Program-made: the position numbers and the translations under genes
Assembly: GCA_035524275.1 (NCBI GenBank)
Contig: DATKPC010000018.1
Coordinates: forward strand, 1 to 9,966
DNA length: 9,966 bases
From: DATKPC01 sp035524275
GTDB taxonomy: Bacteria; Pseudomonadota; Gammaproteobacteria; Burkholderiales; Burkholderiaceae_F
Reading direction: 5' to 3'
The notes under the pieces: model-generated
Seen by the model: only the letters and a program-made list of their open reading frames with translations
Told to the model about the DNA's origin: nothing
Databases searched by the model: none
Shown: positions 1-8,564 of the stretch, in pieces
Layout: each line of letters begins with the position of its first letter
Position numbering within the stretch: position 1 is the stretch's first letter

Positions 1-10
1 CCGCTGAGAT

Positions 11-59
11 GGCGCCGGAACTCCCCTCGCCTGCGCAGCGGGAGGGGTGGGGCAGAGGG
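11..59. repeat. REP-like GC-rich extragenic palindrome (left end)
   Basis: An imperfect hairpin lies at 23-47: CCCCTC at 23-28 pairs with GAGGGG at 42-47 around a TGCGCA centre. The flank at 48-59 (TGGGGCAGAGGG) matches the reverse complement of 9693-9704 at 11 of 12 positions. The flank at 11-22 matches 9813-9824 at 10 of 12. It is therefore a diverged member of the palindrome family found again at 9693-9966. It sits 10-20 nt past the stop of the glutathione peroxidase gene, so it could form a 3' hairpin in that transcript. No U-tract follows, so an intrinsic terminator role is unproven. It looks like a dispersed intergenic repeat rather than coding DNA. Confidence 0.7.
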
Positions 60-68
60 CGAGCGTCG

Positions 69-557
69 CTACGACGCCGCGAGCAGCGCCTCGATGTCCT
101 TCGCGATGTCGGCGGGGTTCGTCGTCGGCGCGTAGCGCTTCACCGGCACGCCGTGGCGGTCGACGAGGAACTTGGTGAAGTTCCACTTGATCGCCTCGCT
201 GCCGAGGATGCCCTTCTGCGTCGAGGTCAGGTAGCGGTAGAGCGGGTGGGCCTGCGCGCCGTTGACGTCGATCTTCGCGAACATCGGGAATGTCACCCCG
301 TAGTTCAGGTCGCAGAACGACGCGATCTCGGCCGCGTCGCCGGGCTCCTGCGCGCCGAACTGGTTGCACGGAAAGCCGAGGACCGCGAAGCCGCGCTCGT
401 GGTAGCGGTCGTGCAGCTGCTGCAGCCCCTTGTATTGCGGCGTGAAGCCGCAGCGACTCGCGACGTTCACGATCAGCAGCACCTGGCCGCCGAAGTCGGC
501 GAGCTTCCGCTCGGTGCCGGCGAGGTCGCGGGCCGAGAAATCGAGTACTCCGCTCAT
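69..557 (-). CDS. gpx: Glutathione peroxidase family protein (probably thioredoxin-dependent)
   Basis: 162 aa, the usual length of the bacterial BtuE/GPx family. These enzymes reduce H2O2 and organic hydroperoxides, and no signal peptide is seen, so it is probably cytoplasmic. Visible signatures are NVASRCGFTPQY with the peroxidatic Cys36 (Cys, not selenocysteine), LGFPCNQFGAQEPG at 60-73 with Gln70, and KWNFTKFL at 124-131 with Trp125 and Asn126, which together give the family's catalytic tetrad. Cys82 in SFCDLNYG sits where two-Cys members carry the resolving Cys, so thioredoxin is the likelier reductant (inference). The ATG at 557 is chosen because GGGGGGAG lies just upstream. The open frame extends much further upstream but would overlap pilU out of frame. 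The gene begins 14 nt after the pilU stop, so cotranscription with pilT-pilU is likely. Confidence 0.93.
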   Translation of the reverse strand: MSGVLDFSARDLAGTERKLADFGGQVLLIVNVASRCGFTPQYKGLQQLHDRYHERGFAVLGFPCNQFGAQEPGDAAEIASFCDLNYGVTFPMFAKIDVNGAQAHPLYRYLTSTQKGILGSEAIKWNFTKFLVDRHGVPVKRYAPTTNPADIAKDIEALLAAS

Positions 558-571
558 CCGGCTCCCCCCGC

Positions 572-1714
<1,143 letters not shown>

Positions 1715-1724
1715 GCTCCCCCCG

Positions 1725-2768
1725 TCAGCCGGCGAAGTTCTCGGGCTGCTTGGCGTAGCTGCGCGCCTCCGCAGCGGTGATCGAGTTGCGGCGGACGAGG
1801 TCGAGCATGCACTGGTCGAGCGTCTGCATGCCGAACTGCGCTCCGGTCTGGATCATCGAATACATCTGCGCCACCTTGTTCTCGCGGATCAGGTTCCGGA
1901 TCGCCGGCGTGCCCATCATGATCTCATGCGCCGCGATCCGCCCGCTGCCGTCCTTGGTCTTCAGCAGGCATTGCGAGATCACCGCGACCAGCGATTCGGA
2001 AAGCATCGCCCGGACCATGTCCTTTTCCGCCGCGGGGAACACGTCGACGACGCGGTCGATCGTCTTCGCCGCCGAGGACGTATGCAGCGTGCCGAAGACG
2101 AGGTGCCCGGTCTCCGCCGCGGTCAGCGCCAGCCGGATCGTCTCCAGGTCGCGCAGCTCGCCGACGAGCACGACGTCCGGATCCTCGCGCAGCGCCGAGC
2201 GCAGCGCGTTGGCGAACGACAGCGTATGCGGGCCGACTTCGCGCTGGTTGATGACGCACTTGCGCGACTCGTGGACGAATTCGATCGGATCCTCGATCGT
2301 CAGCACGTGGCCGTAGAGATTGTTGTTGACGTGGTCGACCATCGCCGCCAGCGTCGTCGACTTGCCCGACCCGGTCGGCCCCGTCACCAGGACCAGGCCG
2401 CGCGGCTTGAGCGACATGTCGGCGAAGATCCTCGGCGCGTGCAGTTCCTCCAGCGACTGCACGCGCGACGGGATCGTCCGCATCACGGCGGCGGCACCGC
2501 GGTCCTGGTTGAACGCGTTGACGCGGAAGCGCGCGAGTCCCGGCAGGTCGAACGAGAAATCGCACTCGAGATGCTCGTCGAGCTGCTTGCGCTGCGAGTC
2601 GTTCATGATGTCGTAGATCATCGCATGCACGTCCTTGTGCTCGAGCGGCGGCAGGTTGATGCGCCGCACGTCGCCGTGCACGCGGATCATCGGCGGCAGC
2701 CCGGCGGACAAGTGCAGGTCCGAGGCCTTGTTCTTGACGGAAAATGCCAGGAGTTCCGAAATATCCAT
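1725..2768 (-). CDS. pilT: Type IV pilus twitching motility ATPase PilT
   Basis: 347 aa, full family length. It is the hexameric ATPase at the inner-membrane pilus base that drives pilin depolymerisation (retraction, twitching, DNA uptake). Seen: an N-terminal PAS-like domain beginning MDISELLAFSVKNKASDLHLSAG, Walker A GPTGSGKST (130-138), the Asp box TIEDPIEFVH (157-166), Walker B VLVGELRDLET (200-210) with Glu204, the His box ETGHLVFGTLHT (219-230), and the C-terminal AIRNLIRE retraction motif (289-296). PilT has that motif, whereas assembly ATPases do not. The ATG at 2768 has AAGG 8 nt upstream (2777-2780). It is the first gene of a pilT-pilU-gpx run and diverges from yggS across 249 bp. 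No assembly ATPase pilB or pilus platform gene is in the window, which is normal because pilTU is often apart from pilBCD. Confidence 0.97.
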   Translation of the reverse strand: MDISELLAFSVKNKASDLHLSAGLPPMIRVHGDVRRINLPPLEHKDVHAMIYDIMNDSQRKQLDEHLECDFSFDLPGLARFRVNAFNQDRGAAAVMRTIPSRVQSLEELHAPRIFADMSLKPRGLVLVTGPTGSGKSTTLAAMVDHVNNNLYGHVLTIEDPIEFVHESRKCVINQREVGPHTLSFANALRSALREDPDVVLVGELRDLETIRLALTAAETGHLVFGTLHTSSAAKTIDRVVDVFPAAEKDMVRAMLSESLVAVISQCLLKTKDGSGRIAAHEIMMGTPAIRNLIRENKVAQMYSMIQTGAQFGMQTLDQCMLDLVRRNSITAAEARSYAKQPENFAG

Positions 2769-2799
2769 CGACTCAGCCTTAAAATTCGCCGCGCGGCCT

Positions 2800-2810
2800 C
2801 ACGCAGCGTG
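2800..2810. promoter_or_regulatory. Short dyad upstream of pilT
   Basis: CACGC and GCGTG form a perfect 5-bp inverted repeat around one central A, 32 nt upstream of the pilT ATG and within the divergent intergenic region. It could be an operator half-site pair or simply chance in GC-rich DNA. No regulator is assigned. Confidence 0.2.
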
Positions 2811-2854
2811 GCCTAGCTTGGCGGGAGCGCCGGACCGCGCGATCGGGGAACAAC

Positions 2855-2907
2855 CGTCGCGGCCGGGCGGCCCCGCCGCGACGTTCGTGCGGCGCTGGAC
2901 GCGCCGC
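2855..2907. other. Two adjacent GC-rich hairpins in the pilT/yggS intergenic region
   Basis: The first hairpin has perfect 9-bp arms (2855-2863 and 2875-2883) with an 11-nt loop. The second, 5 nt further on, has perfect 7-bp arms (GCGGCGC at 2889-2895, GCGCCGC at 2901-2907) with a 5-nt loop. They lie between two outward-facing genes, so they would fall in the 5' leader of one transcript (or in promoter DNA) rather than after a gene. No U-tract follows either stem on either strand. The function is unknown. No riboswitch class is recognised. Confidence 0.4.
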
Positions 2908-2979
2908 GTTTCGCCCCGACGCCTGCGAATCGGTCGGCCGCGGGACGAAGGATGCTGCAAGGCCGGATGCCTGATGCGG

Positions 2980-3012
2980 TGAATAGCGGGCCGAATGCGC
3001 AGGTTTTGTCAA
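2980..3012 (-). promoter_or_regulatory. Weak candidate promoter toward pilT
   Basis: On the minus strand a perfect consensus -35 hexamer TTGACA occurs at 3012-3007, in the only AT-rich patch of this intergenic region. The downstream -10 candidates are poor: GCTATT at a 19-nt spacing or TATTCA at 21 nt. If real, the pilT mRNA would have a leader of about 200 nt containing the two hairpins at 2855-2907. The same AT-rich patch also surrounds the yggS start codon, so the match may be incidental. Confidence 0.2.
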
Positions 3013-3017
3013 CAATT

Positions 3018-3737
3018 ATGTCCAGTTTGGACGACTCCTTGCAAGCCAGGATGGCCGCCGTCCGGGAGCGGATTGCCGCCGCCGCGCGGGCGGCCGGGCG
3101 CGATCCGGCCGCCGTGCGCCTCCTGGCGGTCACCAAGACGTTCGGCGCCGACGTGGTCGCGGCTGCCGCGCGCTGCGGACAGGCCGAATTCGGCGAAAAC
3201 TACGTGCAGGAGGCCGTCGACAAGATCGAGGCGGTCGGCCGCCTCGCCCCGGACGTCGCCATCGACTGGCATTTCATCGGCCCGATCCAGAGCAACAAGA
3301 CGCGCCAGATCGCCCGGCACTTTTCCTGGATCCAGTCGATCGACCGGTTGTCGGTCGCCGAGAGGCTCTCGGCCCAGCGACCGGCCGGCGCCGCGCCGCT
3401 CCAGGTGCTGCTGCAGGTGAACATCAGCGCCGAGGACACGAAAAGCGGCTGCGCGCCGGATGCCGTGCCGGCGCTCGCCGCCGCCGTCGCGCGGCTGCCG
3501 CACCTCGAACTGCGGGGCCTGATGGCAATCCCGGCCCCGCGGCCGGACCCGCAGGCCATGCGCCCCGACTTCGCCCGGATGCGTGCGCTGTTCGAGGGGC
3601 TGCGCGAGACCCTGCGCGGCGCCCATCGCGCGATCGACACGCTCTCGATGGGAATGTCCGCCGATCTCGAGGCGGCCATCGCCGAGGGCTCCACGATGGT
3701 GCGGGTCGGCACCGCGATCTTCGGAGCGAGATCATGA
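3018..3737 (+). CDS. yggS: YggS/PLPBP-family pyridoxal phosphate homeostasis protein
   Basis: 239 aa. It is a cytoplasmic single-domain TIM-barrel protein that binds pyridoxal 5'-phosphate without known catalysis and buffers the PLP and amino/keto acid pools. Family signatures are LLAVTKTF with PLP-binding Lys40, EFGENYVQEAVDKI (57-70), WHFIGPIQSNK (84-94), IQSIDRL, VLLQVNIS (130-137), LRGLMAIPAP (165-174) and the phosphate-binding LSMGMSADLEAAI followed by GSTMVRVGTAIFGAR. The ATG at 3018 gives the family N-terminus (about four residues longer than I recall for the E. coli protein), though its ribosome binding site is weak (AGG 14 nt upstream). In-frame ATGs at 2952 and 2967 would add 17-22 atypical residues. 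The one at 2967 has AAGG 4 nt upstream, so the start is not fully settled. The stop overlaps the proC start in an ATGA, implying translational coupling, and yggS-proC pairing is common in proteobacteria. Confidence 0.95.
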   Translation: MSSLDDSLQARMAAVRERIAAAARAAGRDPAAVRLLAVTKTFGADVVAAAARCGQAEFGENYVQEAVDKIEAVGRLAPDVAIDWHFIGPIQSNKTRQIARHFSWIQSIDRLSVAERLSAQRPAGAAPLQVLLQVNISAEDTKSGCAPDAVPALAAAVARLPHLELRGLMAIPAPRPDPQAMRPDFARMRALFEGLRETLRGAHRAIDTLSMGMSADLEAAIAEGSTMVRVGTAIFGARS

Positions 3738-4549
3738 GAGTCGGATTCATCGGCGGCGGCAACATGGCCGAGGCCATGATCGCCGGACTGCGGCGCGCGG
3801 CCGCGGGCGACGAGATCGTCGTCGTCGAGCCGGACGATGCGCGGCGGCGGATGCTGGCGGAGCGCTTCGGCGCGATCGTCCTGGATGCGCCGCGGCCGCC
3901 GCTGGACCGCGCGGACGTCGTCGTCCTCGCGGTGAAGCCGCAGCAGGCGCGCGAGGCCTGCCGGCAGCTCGGGCGGTTGTCGCTGCACGCCGACGCCGTC
4001 GTGCTGTCGATCGCGGCCGGGATCCGCGCGCGGGACCTCGCGCGCTGGCTGCCGGCCGCGCGCATCGTCCGCTCCATGCCGAATACCCCGGCGCTGATCG
4101 GCGCCGGCATCGCCGGCCTCGCCGCGCGCGCCGACGTGCCCGCGCCGCAGCGCGACGCTGCCGAACGCGTGATGCGTGCCTGCGGCGAGGTCGTCTGGTT
4201 CGACGACGAGCGGCAGCTCGACGCCGTCACCGCGGTGTCCGGCAGCGGCCCGGCCTACGTCTTCCATTTCATCGAGGGACTGCAGGCGGCCGCCGAACGC
4301 GCCGGACTGGCCGCGCCGCAGGCTCGCGAGCTGGCACTGTCGACCGTCGTCGGGGCCGCCCTGCTCGCGCGCCAGTCGGCGGAGCCGGCCAGCGTGCTGC
4401 GCGCCCGCGTCACGTCGAAAGGCGGAACCACGGCGGCCGCGCTGGCGGTCCTGGACGCGGCCGGCGTCTCCGCGACGTTGGGGCAGGCCGTCCTTGCCGC
4501 GCAGCGCAGGGCCGAGGAACTGGGCGACGAGTTCGGTTCGCTGGACTGA
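3734..4549 (+). CDS. proC: Pyrroline-5-carboxylate reductase
   Basis: 271 aa, normal family length. It catalyses the last step of proline synthesis, NAD(P)H-dependent reduction of 1-pyrroline-5-carboxylate to L-proline, in the cytoplasm. Seen: an N-terminal Rossmann dinucleotide fold with IGGGNMAEAMI (6-16), VVLAVKPQ (63-70), RSMPNTPALIGAG (113-125), the C-terminal dimerisation and substrate region VSGSGPAYVF (168-177), and the P5C signature VTSKGGTTAAAL (226-237). The ATG at 3734 overlaps the yggS stop by 4 nt (ATGA), so translation is coupled to yggS. The yggT membrane gene that often follows in proteobacteria is absent. Instead ubiA converges with 14 bp between stop codons. Confidence 0.97.
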   Translation: MRVGFIGGGNMAEAMIAGLRRAAAGDEIVVVEPDDARRRMLAERFGAIVLDAPRPPLDRADVVVLAVKPQQAREACRQLGRLSLHADAVVLSIAAGIRARDLARWLPAARIVRSMPNTPALIGAGIAGLAARADVPAPQRDAAERVMRACGEVVWFDDERQLDAVTAVSGSGPAYVFHFIEGLQAAAERAGLAAPQARELALSTVVGAALLARQSAEPASVLRARVTSKGGTTAAALAVLDAAGVSATLGQAVLAAQRRAEELGDEFGSLD

Positions 4550-4563
4550 GCCGCGGTACCGAT

Positions 4564-5457
4564 TCAGCGGCGCAGCGCAAGGTCGGCCGCGACGCCGGCG
4601 AACACCGCCGCGCCGAACCAGTGGTTGTGCAGGAAGGCGCGCAGGCAGCCGGCGCGGTCGCGGCGACGAATGAGCACGTAGTGATAGACGGCGCAGCCGG
4701 CCGCGAGCGCCAGGCCGCCGAGGTACGGCAGGCCCATCCGCAGATCCGCGCCGATCCACGCCATGGCGGCCAGGTACGCGGCGTAGCACCCCATCACGAT
4801 CGCCACGTCGGCCGAGCCGAACAGTATCGCCGAGGAGCGGATTCCGATCCGCAGGTCGTCGTTGCGGTCGACCATCGCGTATTCGGTGTCGTACGCGACC
4901 ACCCAGAGGAGATTCGCGGCGAACAGCGCCCACCCCTCGAGGCTGACGCCGCCGTCGACGGCCGCGAAAGCCATCGGGATGCCGAACGAGAAGGCGATCC
5001 CGAGGTAGGCCTGCGGCATCGGGAAAAAACGCTTGAACAGCGGATAGCTCAGCGTGACGCCGACGGCGACGAGCGCCAGCGGGAAGCAGGCGGCATCCAT
5101 CAGCGGCAGCAGCGCTGCGGCCAGCGCGCCCAGGATGGCCGCGACCCACCAGGCCTCGCGCACCGAGACCGCCCCGCTGGTGAGGACGCGCTGCGCGGTG
5201 CGTTCGACGTGAAGGTCGAAACGGCGGTCGGCGATGTCGTTGACCGCGCAACCGGCCGAGCGCGTGAGCAGCGTCCCGGCGACGAAGACGAACAGCAGCA
5301 GCCACCCGGGAAACCCGCGCGCGGCGATCCACAACGCCGTGAGCGTCGGCCACAGCAGCAGCAGCACGCCGATCGGGCGGTCGAATCGCGCGAGGCGGGC
5401 GTACAGTGCCAGGCGCTGCCTCGCCCGCCCGGCACCCGCGATCAACGCCTCGGCCAT
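4564..5457 (-). CDS. ubiA: 4-hydroxybenzoate polyprenyltransferase UbiA
   Basis: 297 aa. It is an integral inner-membrane prenyltransferase that attaches the polyprenyl tail to 4-hydroxybenzoate in ubiquinone synthesis. About eight or nine hydrophobic segments are visible, starting IGVLLLLWPTLTALWIAA near residue 29. Both Asp-rich Mg-diphosphate motifs are intact: NDIADRRFD (73-81) and YDTEYAMVDRNDD (189-201). The bacterial signatures SAGCAVND and YPLFKRFFPMPQAYLG are also present. The ATG at 5457 is chosen because a strong GGAGGG ribosome binding site sits 6 nt upstream. An in-frame extension to 5637 would overlap oxyR and is Arg/Ser-rich and unlike UbiA. The gene starts 16 nt after the oxyR stop, so it is likely cotranscribed. 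The usual partner ubiC (chorismate lyase) is not in the window. Confidence 0.95.
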   Translation of the reverse strand: MAEALIAGAGRARQRLALYARLARFDRPIGVLLLLWPTLTALWIAARGFPGWLLLFVFVAGTLLTRSAGCAVNDIADRRFDLHVERTAQRVLTSGAVSVREAWWVAAILGALAAALLPLMDAACFPLALVAVGVTLSYPLFKRFFPMPQAYLGIAFSFGIPMAFAAVDGGVSLEGWALFAANLLWVVAYDTEYAMVDRNDDLRIGIRSSAILFGSADVAIVMGCYAAYLAAMAWIGADLRMGLPYLGGLALAAGCAVYHYVLIRRRDRAGCLRAFLHNHWFGAAVFAGVAADLALRR

Positions 5458-5473
5458 CGCGATCCCTCCGGAG

Positions 5474-6424
5474 TCAGGCCGCCAGTGCGCTCGGCGGCGG
5501 GATCTTCTCGACGCCGTCCAGCGGGCATTTCCGCACCGCATGGCAGAGCGCCTCGATCGCCGCCAAGCGCGTGTAGCTGCGGCGCCAGACGGCGACGACG
5601 CGCCGGCCCGGAGGCGGCGCGCGAAACGGCACGACATGGATCAGGCTTCCGTGCTGGCCGCGGGCGCCCGGTACCGACGTGATCGGCAGCACCGTGACGC
5701 CGAGCCCGGAGGCCACCATGTGGCGGATCGTCTCGAGCGACGAACCCTCGAACGCGCGCTGGCCGGCGTCGCTCGAGCTCGCGACGCGCCCGGCCTCCGG
5801 ACAGAACTCGATGACCTGGTCGCGGAAGCAATGTCCGCTGCCGAGCAGCAGCATGTGCTCGCCCTTGAGCTCGGCGGCGTCGATCGCCTTGCGTCGCGCC
5901 CAGGCGTGGTCGCGCGGCACCGCGACGACGAAGGGCTCGTCGTACAGCGGCTGCACCATCAGCGACGCGTCCGGCACCGGCTCGGCCATGATCGCGATGT
6001 CGATTTCTCCGTTCTTGAGCATCTCGACGAGGCGCAGCGTGAAGTTCTCGTTGAGCAGCAGCGGCATCCGCGGCGTCGCGCGCCGCAGTTCGCGCACCAG
6101 CGACGGGAGCAGGTACGGTCCGACCGTGTAGATCATGCCGAGGCGCAGCGGGCCGACGAGCGGATCCTTGCCCTCGAGCGCGATGTCGCGGATCCGGCCG
6201 GCCTCGCTCAGCACGCGGTCGGCCTGCGCGACGATGCGCTCGCCGATCGGCGTCGGCGTGACGTCGGTCGCGCGGCGCTCGAAGATCGGCAGCCCGAGTT
6301 CGTCCTCGAGCTTGCGGATCGCGATCGACAGCGTCGGCTGGGTGACGAAGCAGGCGTCGGCGGCGCGCCCGAAGTGGCGTTCGCGCGCGACGGCAACGAT
6401 GTATTTGAGTTCGGTCAGCGTCAT
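5474..6424 (-). CDS. oxyR: OxyR-type LysR-family peroxide-sensing transcriptional regulator
   Basis: 316 aa. It is a LysR-type DNA-binding regulator whose family activates catalase, peroxiredoxin and similar defences when H2O2 oxidises it. Seen: an N-terminal winged helix-turn-helix (about 1-60) with MTLTELKYIVAVARERHFGRAA (split here as MTLTELKYIV, then AVARERHFGRAA), TQPTLSIAIRKLEDELG and LPIFERR. The effector domain contains VGPYLLPSLV (101-110). The redox region GSGHCFRDQVIEFCPEAG has Cys199 and Cys208, the same numbering as the E. coli disulfide pair as I recall it. SLETIRHMVASGLGVTVLP (229-247) also matches OxyR. These two Cys distinguish it from generic LysR proteins. The ATG at 6424 has no clear Shine-Dalgarno. 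ATG 6445 in the same frame would add seven residues and is no better supported. It lies 67 bp after recG and 16 bp before ubiA. Confidence 0.93.
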   Translation of the reverse strand: MTLTELKYIVAVARERHFGRAADACFVTQPTLSIAIRKLEDELGLPIFERRATDVTPTPIGERIVAQADRVLSEAGRIRDIALEGKDPLVGPLRLGMIYTVGPYLLPSLVRELRRATPRMPLLLNENFTLRLVEMLKNGEIDIAIMAEPVPDASLMVQPLYDEPFVVAVPRDHAWARRKAIDAAELKGEHMLLLGSGHCFRDQVIEFCPEAGRVASSSDAGQRAFEGSSLETIRHMVASGLGVTVLPITSVPGARGQHGSLIHVVPFRAPPPGRRVVAVWRRSYTRLAAIEALCHAVRKCPLDGVEKIPPPSALAA

Positions 6425-6445
6425 CGGCGACGATGTTAACCGCAT

Positions 6446-6490
6446 GCCGGGGCGGCGTGCCGCGCGGGCCGGCCGACCCGCCCCGCCGGC
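6446..6490 (-). other. GC-rich hairpin in the recG-oxyR gap
   Basis: CGGGGCGG (6448-6455) pairs perfectly with CCGCCCCG (6478-6485) across a 22-nt GC-rich loop. It lies immediately after the recG stop and 24 nt upstream of the oxyR start, both on the minus strand. It could slow or partly stop transcription between recG and oxyR. No U-run follows, so it is not a standard intrinsic terminator. No recognisable promoter or OxyR-like ATAG/CTAT spaced site was seen in the 67-bp gap. Confidence 0.3.
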
Positions 6491-6491
6491 C

Positions 6492-8558
6492 TCACGCCGC
6501 CAGGTATTCGGCGCGGCGCGCCAGCCAGCGATCGACGTGGCGCCGCGCGATGTCCGGCGCGGCGGCCAGCATCGCCTCGGCCGCGAACGTGGCGATCTCC
6601 ACGAGGTCGACGTCGCGCTCGAGGCTCGCATAGCGCAGCAGCGGCTGGCCGGACTGGCGCGCGCCGAGGAACTCGCCGGGGCCGCGCAACTCCAGGTCAT
6701 GGCGGGCGATCTCGAAGCCGTCCTGCGTCGTGCGGATCACCTTGAGCCGCGCGCTCGCCGCCTCCGAAAGCGGTTCGTCGAAGAGCAGGATGCAGTAGCT
6801 TGCCTGCGCGCCCCGCCCGACGCGGCCGCGCAGCTGGTGGAGCTGCGCGAGGCCATAGCGTTCCGCGTGCTCGACGACCATCAGCGTCGCGTTCGGCACG
6901 TCGACGCCGACCTCGACGACGGTCGTGGCCACGAGGACGTCGATGCCGCCGGCGGCGAACGCCTGCATGACGCCCGCCTTGTCGGCGGCCGGCAACTGGC
7001 CATGCAGCAGCCCGACGCGCAGGCCCGCCAGCTGCTCCCGCATCATCTCGTAGAGCTCGGTGGCCGCCGTCGCCTCGACCTCGTCGCTCGGATCGACGAG
7101 CGGACACAGCCAATAGGCCTGGCGGCCGGACGCGATCTCGTGGCGAACGGCCGCCAGCACCTCGTCGCGCCGCCCGATCGAGACGAGCTTCGTGGCGACC
7201 GGCGTGCGGCCGGGCGGAAGGCCGTCGATCACCGACACGTCGAGATCGGCAAAATAGGTCATCGCGAGCGTTCGCGGGATCGGCGTGGCCGATAGCATCA
7301 ACAGGTGCGGCGCCGCGGCCTCGTCGCCTGCCGGGTCCGCGGCGGGGGCGCCGCGCAGCGCGAAGCGCTGCGCGACGCCGAACCGGTGCTGCTCGTCGAT
7401 GATCGCGAGCCCGAGGTTCTGGAATCGGACGTGGTCCTGGATCAGCGCCTGCGTCCCGATGCCGACGCGGGCCGTCCCGGTGGCGAGGTCGTCGCGGGCC
7501 GCGCGCTTGTCGGCGGCGCGCAGGCTGCCGGAGAGCCACGCCACGCGGATGCCGAGCGCAGCGAGCCAGGGCCCGATGCGGCAGAAGTGCTGCTCGGCGA
7601 GGATCTCGGTCGGCGCCATGATGACCGCCTGCGTGCCGGCCTCGACGGCACGCGCGGCGGCCAGCGCCGCGATCACCGTCTTTCCGCTGCCGACGTCGCC
7701 CTGCAGCAGCCGGTTCATCGGCTCGGACCGGGCCATGTCGCGCTCGATCTCCGCCCAGACGCGCTGCTGCGCCGGCGTCAGGCGGAACGGGAGGCTCTGC
7801 AGCAGGCGCGAGACCAGGCCGTCGACTGCCTGCAACGCGACCGCCGGCCGCTCCATGCGCCGGCGGCGCGCGAGCTTCAACGACAGCTGCTGCGCGACGA
7901 GTTCATCGAGCCGCACCCGCCGCCACATCGAGCGCGCGACCGCGGCGGGCGCTGTCGGATCGAGCTCGCGCGGGTCCGTCCCGGCCGGCGGGTGGTGCAG
8001 GTATTCGAGCGCCTCGCGCAGCGTCGGGACGCTGGCGGCGGCACGCGCCGCGTCGTCGAGCGTCTCGACGATGTCGACATCCTGCAGCGCGCGCGCGATG
8101 CGCGAGCGCAGCCAGGTCTGCGTCAGCCCCGCGGTACCGGGGTAGATCGGCGACAACCGCTGCGGAAGCGGCGCGCCCGGTTCGATTCGCCGCAGCCGCG
8201 GATGCACCATCTCCAGGCCGCCGAAGCCGGCGCGAACGGCCCCGTAGACGCGCAACCGCTGCCCCGGCTCGAGGTCGCGGCGATGGGACGGGTACACATG
8301 GAGGAAGCGCAGCCGCAGCCGCCCGCCTTCGTCGTCGCAGAGCACGGCGACCAGCGACTCCCCCCGGCCACGGTCGCGCCGGACGGTCTCGATGACACCC
8401 TCGACCTGCGCCTCCGCCCCCGCCTGCAGCCGGTTCACCGGCGCGAGCGCGGTCTCGTCCTCGTAGCGCAACGGCAGGTGGAGCAGGAAATCCCAGTCGC
8501 GCTGCAGGCCGAGTTGCTTCAATGCGGCGGCGCGGCCGCGGCTCGGCGCCTGCGTCAA
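6492..8558 (-). CDS. recG: ATP-dependent DNA helicase RecG
   Basis: 688 aa, essentially full family length. It is a superfamily 2 helicase that binds stalled forks and Holliday junctions and drives fork regression and branch migration. Seen: an N-terminal wedge/OB region (LLHLPLRYED at 25-34 through about 190), then motor motifs QGDVGSGKT (286-294, Walker A), MAPTEILAEQH (314-324), IIDEQHRFGV (386-395, DEQH box), LSATPIPRTLAM (422-433), LVATTVVEVGVDVPNA (542-557) and HQLRGRVGRG (574-583, motif VI), plus the TRG-like tail GFEIARHDLELRGPGE. The start is a TTG at 8558, not ATG. It is the first possible start after an in-frame TGA shared with ridA, with GAGG 4 nt upstream and the expected N-terminus following. 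The 6-nt gap to ridA implies coupled translation. Confidence 0.95.
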   Translation of the reverse strand: MTQAPSRGRAAALKQLGLQRDWDFLLHLPLRYEDETALAPVNRLQAGAEAQVEGVIETVRRDRGRGESLVAVLCDDEGGRLRLRFLHVYPSHRRDLEPGQRLRVYGAVRAGFGGLEMVHPRLRRIEPGAPLPQRLSPIYPGTAGLTQTWLRSRIARALQDVDIVETLDDAARAAASVPTLREALEYLHHPPAGTDPRELDPTAPAAVARSMWRRVRLDELVAQQLSLKLARRRRMERPAVALQAVDGLVSRLLQSLPFRLTPAQQRVWAEIERDMARSEPMNRLLQGDVGSGKTVIAALAAARAVEAGTQAVIMAPTEILAEQHFCRIGPWLAALGIRVAWLSGSLRAADKRAARDDLATGTARVGIGTQALIQDHVRFQNLGLAIIDEQHRFGVAQRFALRGAPAADPAGDEAAAPHLLMLSATPIPRTLAMTYFADLDVSVIDGLPPGRTPVATKLVSIGRRDEVLAAVRHEIASGRQAYWLCPLVDPSDEVEATAATELYEMMREQLAGLRVGLLHGQLPAADKAGVMQAFAAGGIDVLVATTVVEVGVDVPNATLMVVEHAERYGLAQLHQLRGRVGRGAQASYCILLFDEPLSEAASARLKVIRTTQDGFEIARHDLELRGPGEFLGARQSGQPLLRYASLERDVDLVEIATFAAEAMLAAAPDIARRHVDRWLARRAEYLAA

Positions 8559-8564
8559 TGGACC

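Noticed and set aside
2955..2975. Sigma-54-type promoter toward pilT
   Set aside because: GG and GC elements on the minus strand are 11 nt apart rather than the required 10, and the flanking bases do not fit the consensus.
2952..3017. Upstream ATGs at 2952 or 2967 as the true yggS start
   Set aside because: They would add 17-22 residues with no resemblance to the family. The start at 3018 reproduces the usual distance to the PLP lysine. The 2967 start does have an AAGG upstream, so some doubt remains.
4550..4571. Bidirectional terminator between convergent proC and ubiA
   Set aside because: Only a 5-bp GCCGC/GCGGC pairing with a 12-nt loop can be drawn, with no U-tract on either strand. The 14-bp gap shows no credible terminator.
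5458..5637. N-terminally extended UbiA
   Set aside because: The extension is Arg/Ser/Ala-rich, overlaps the oxyR 3' end, and the internal ATG at 5457 has a near-perfect ribosome binding site.
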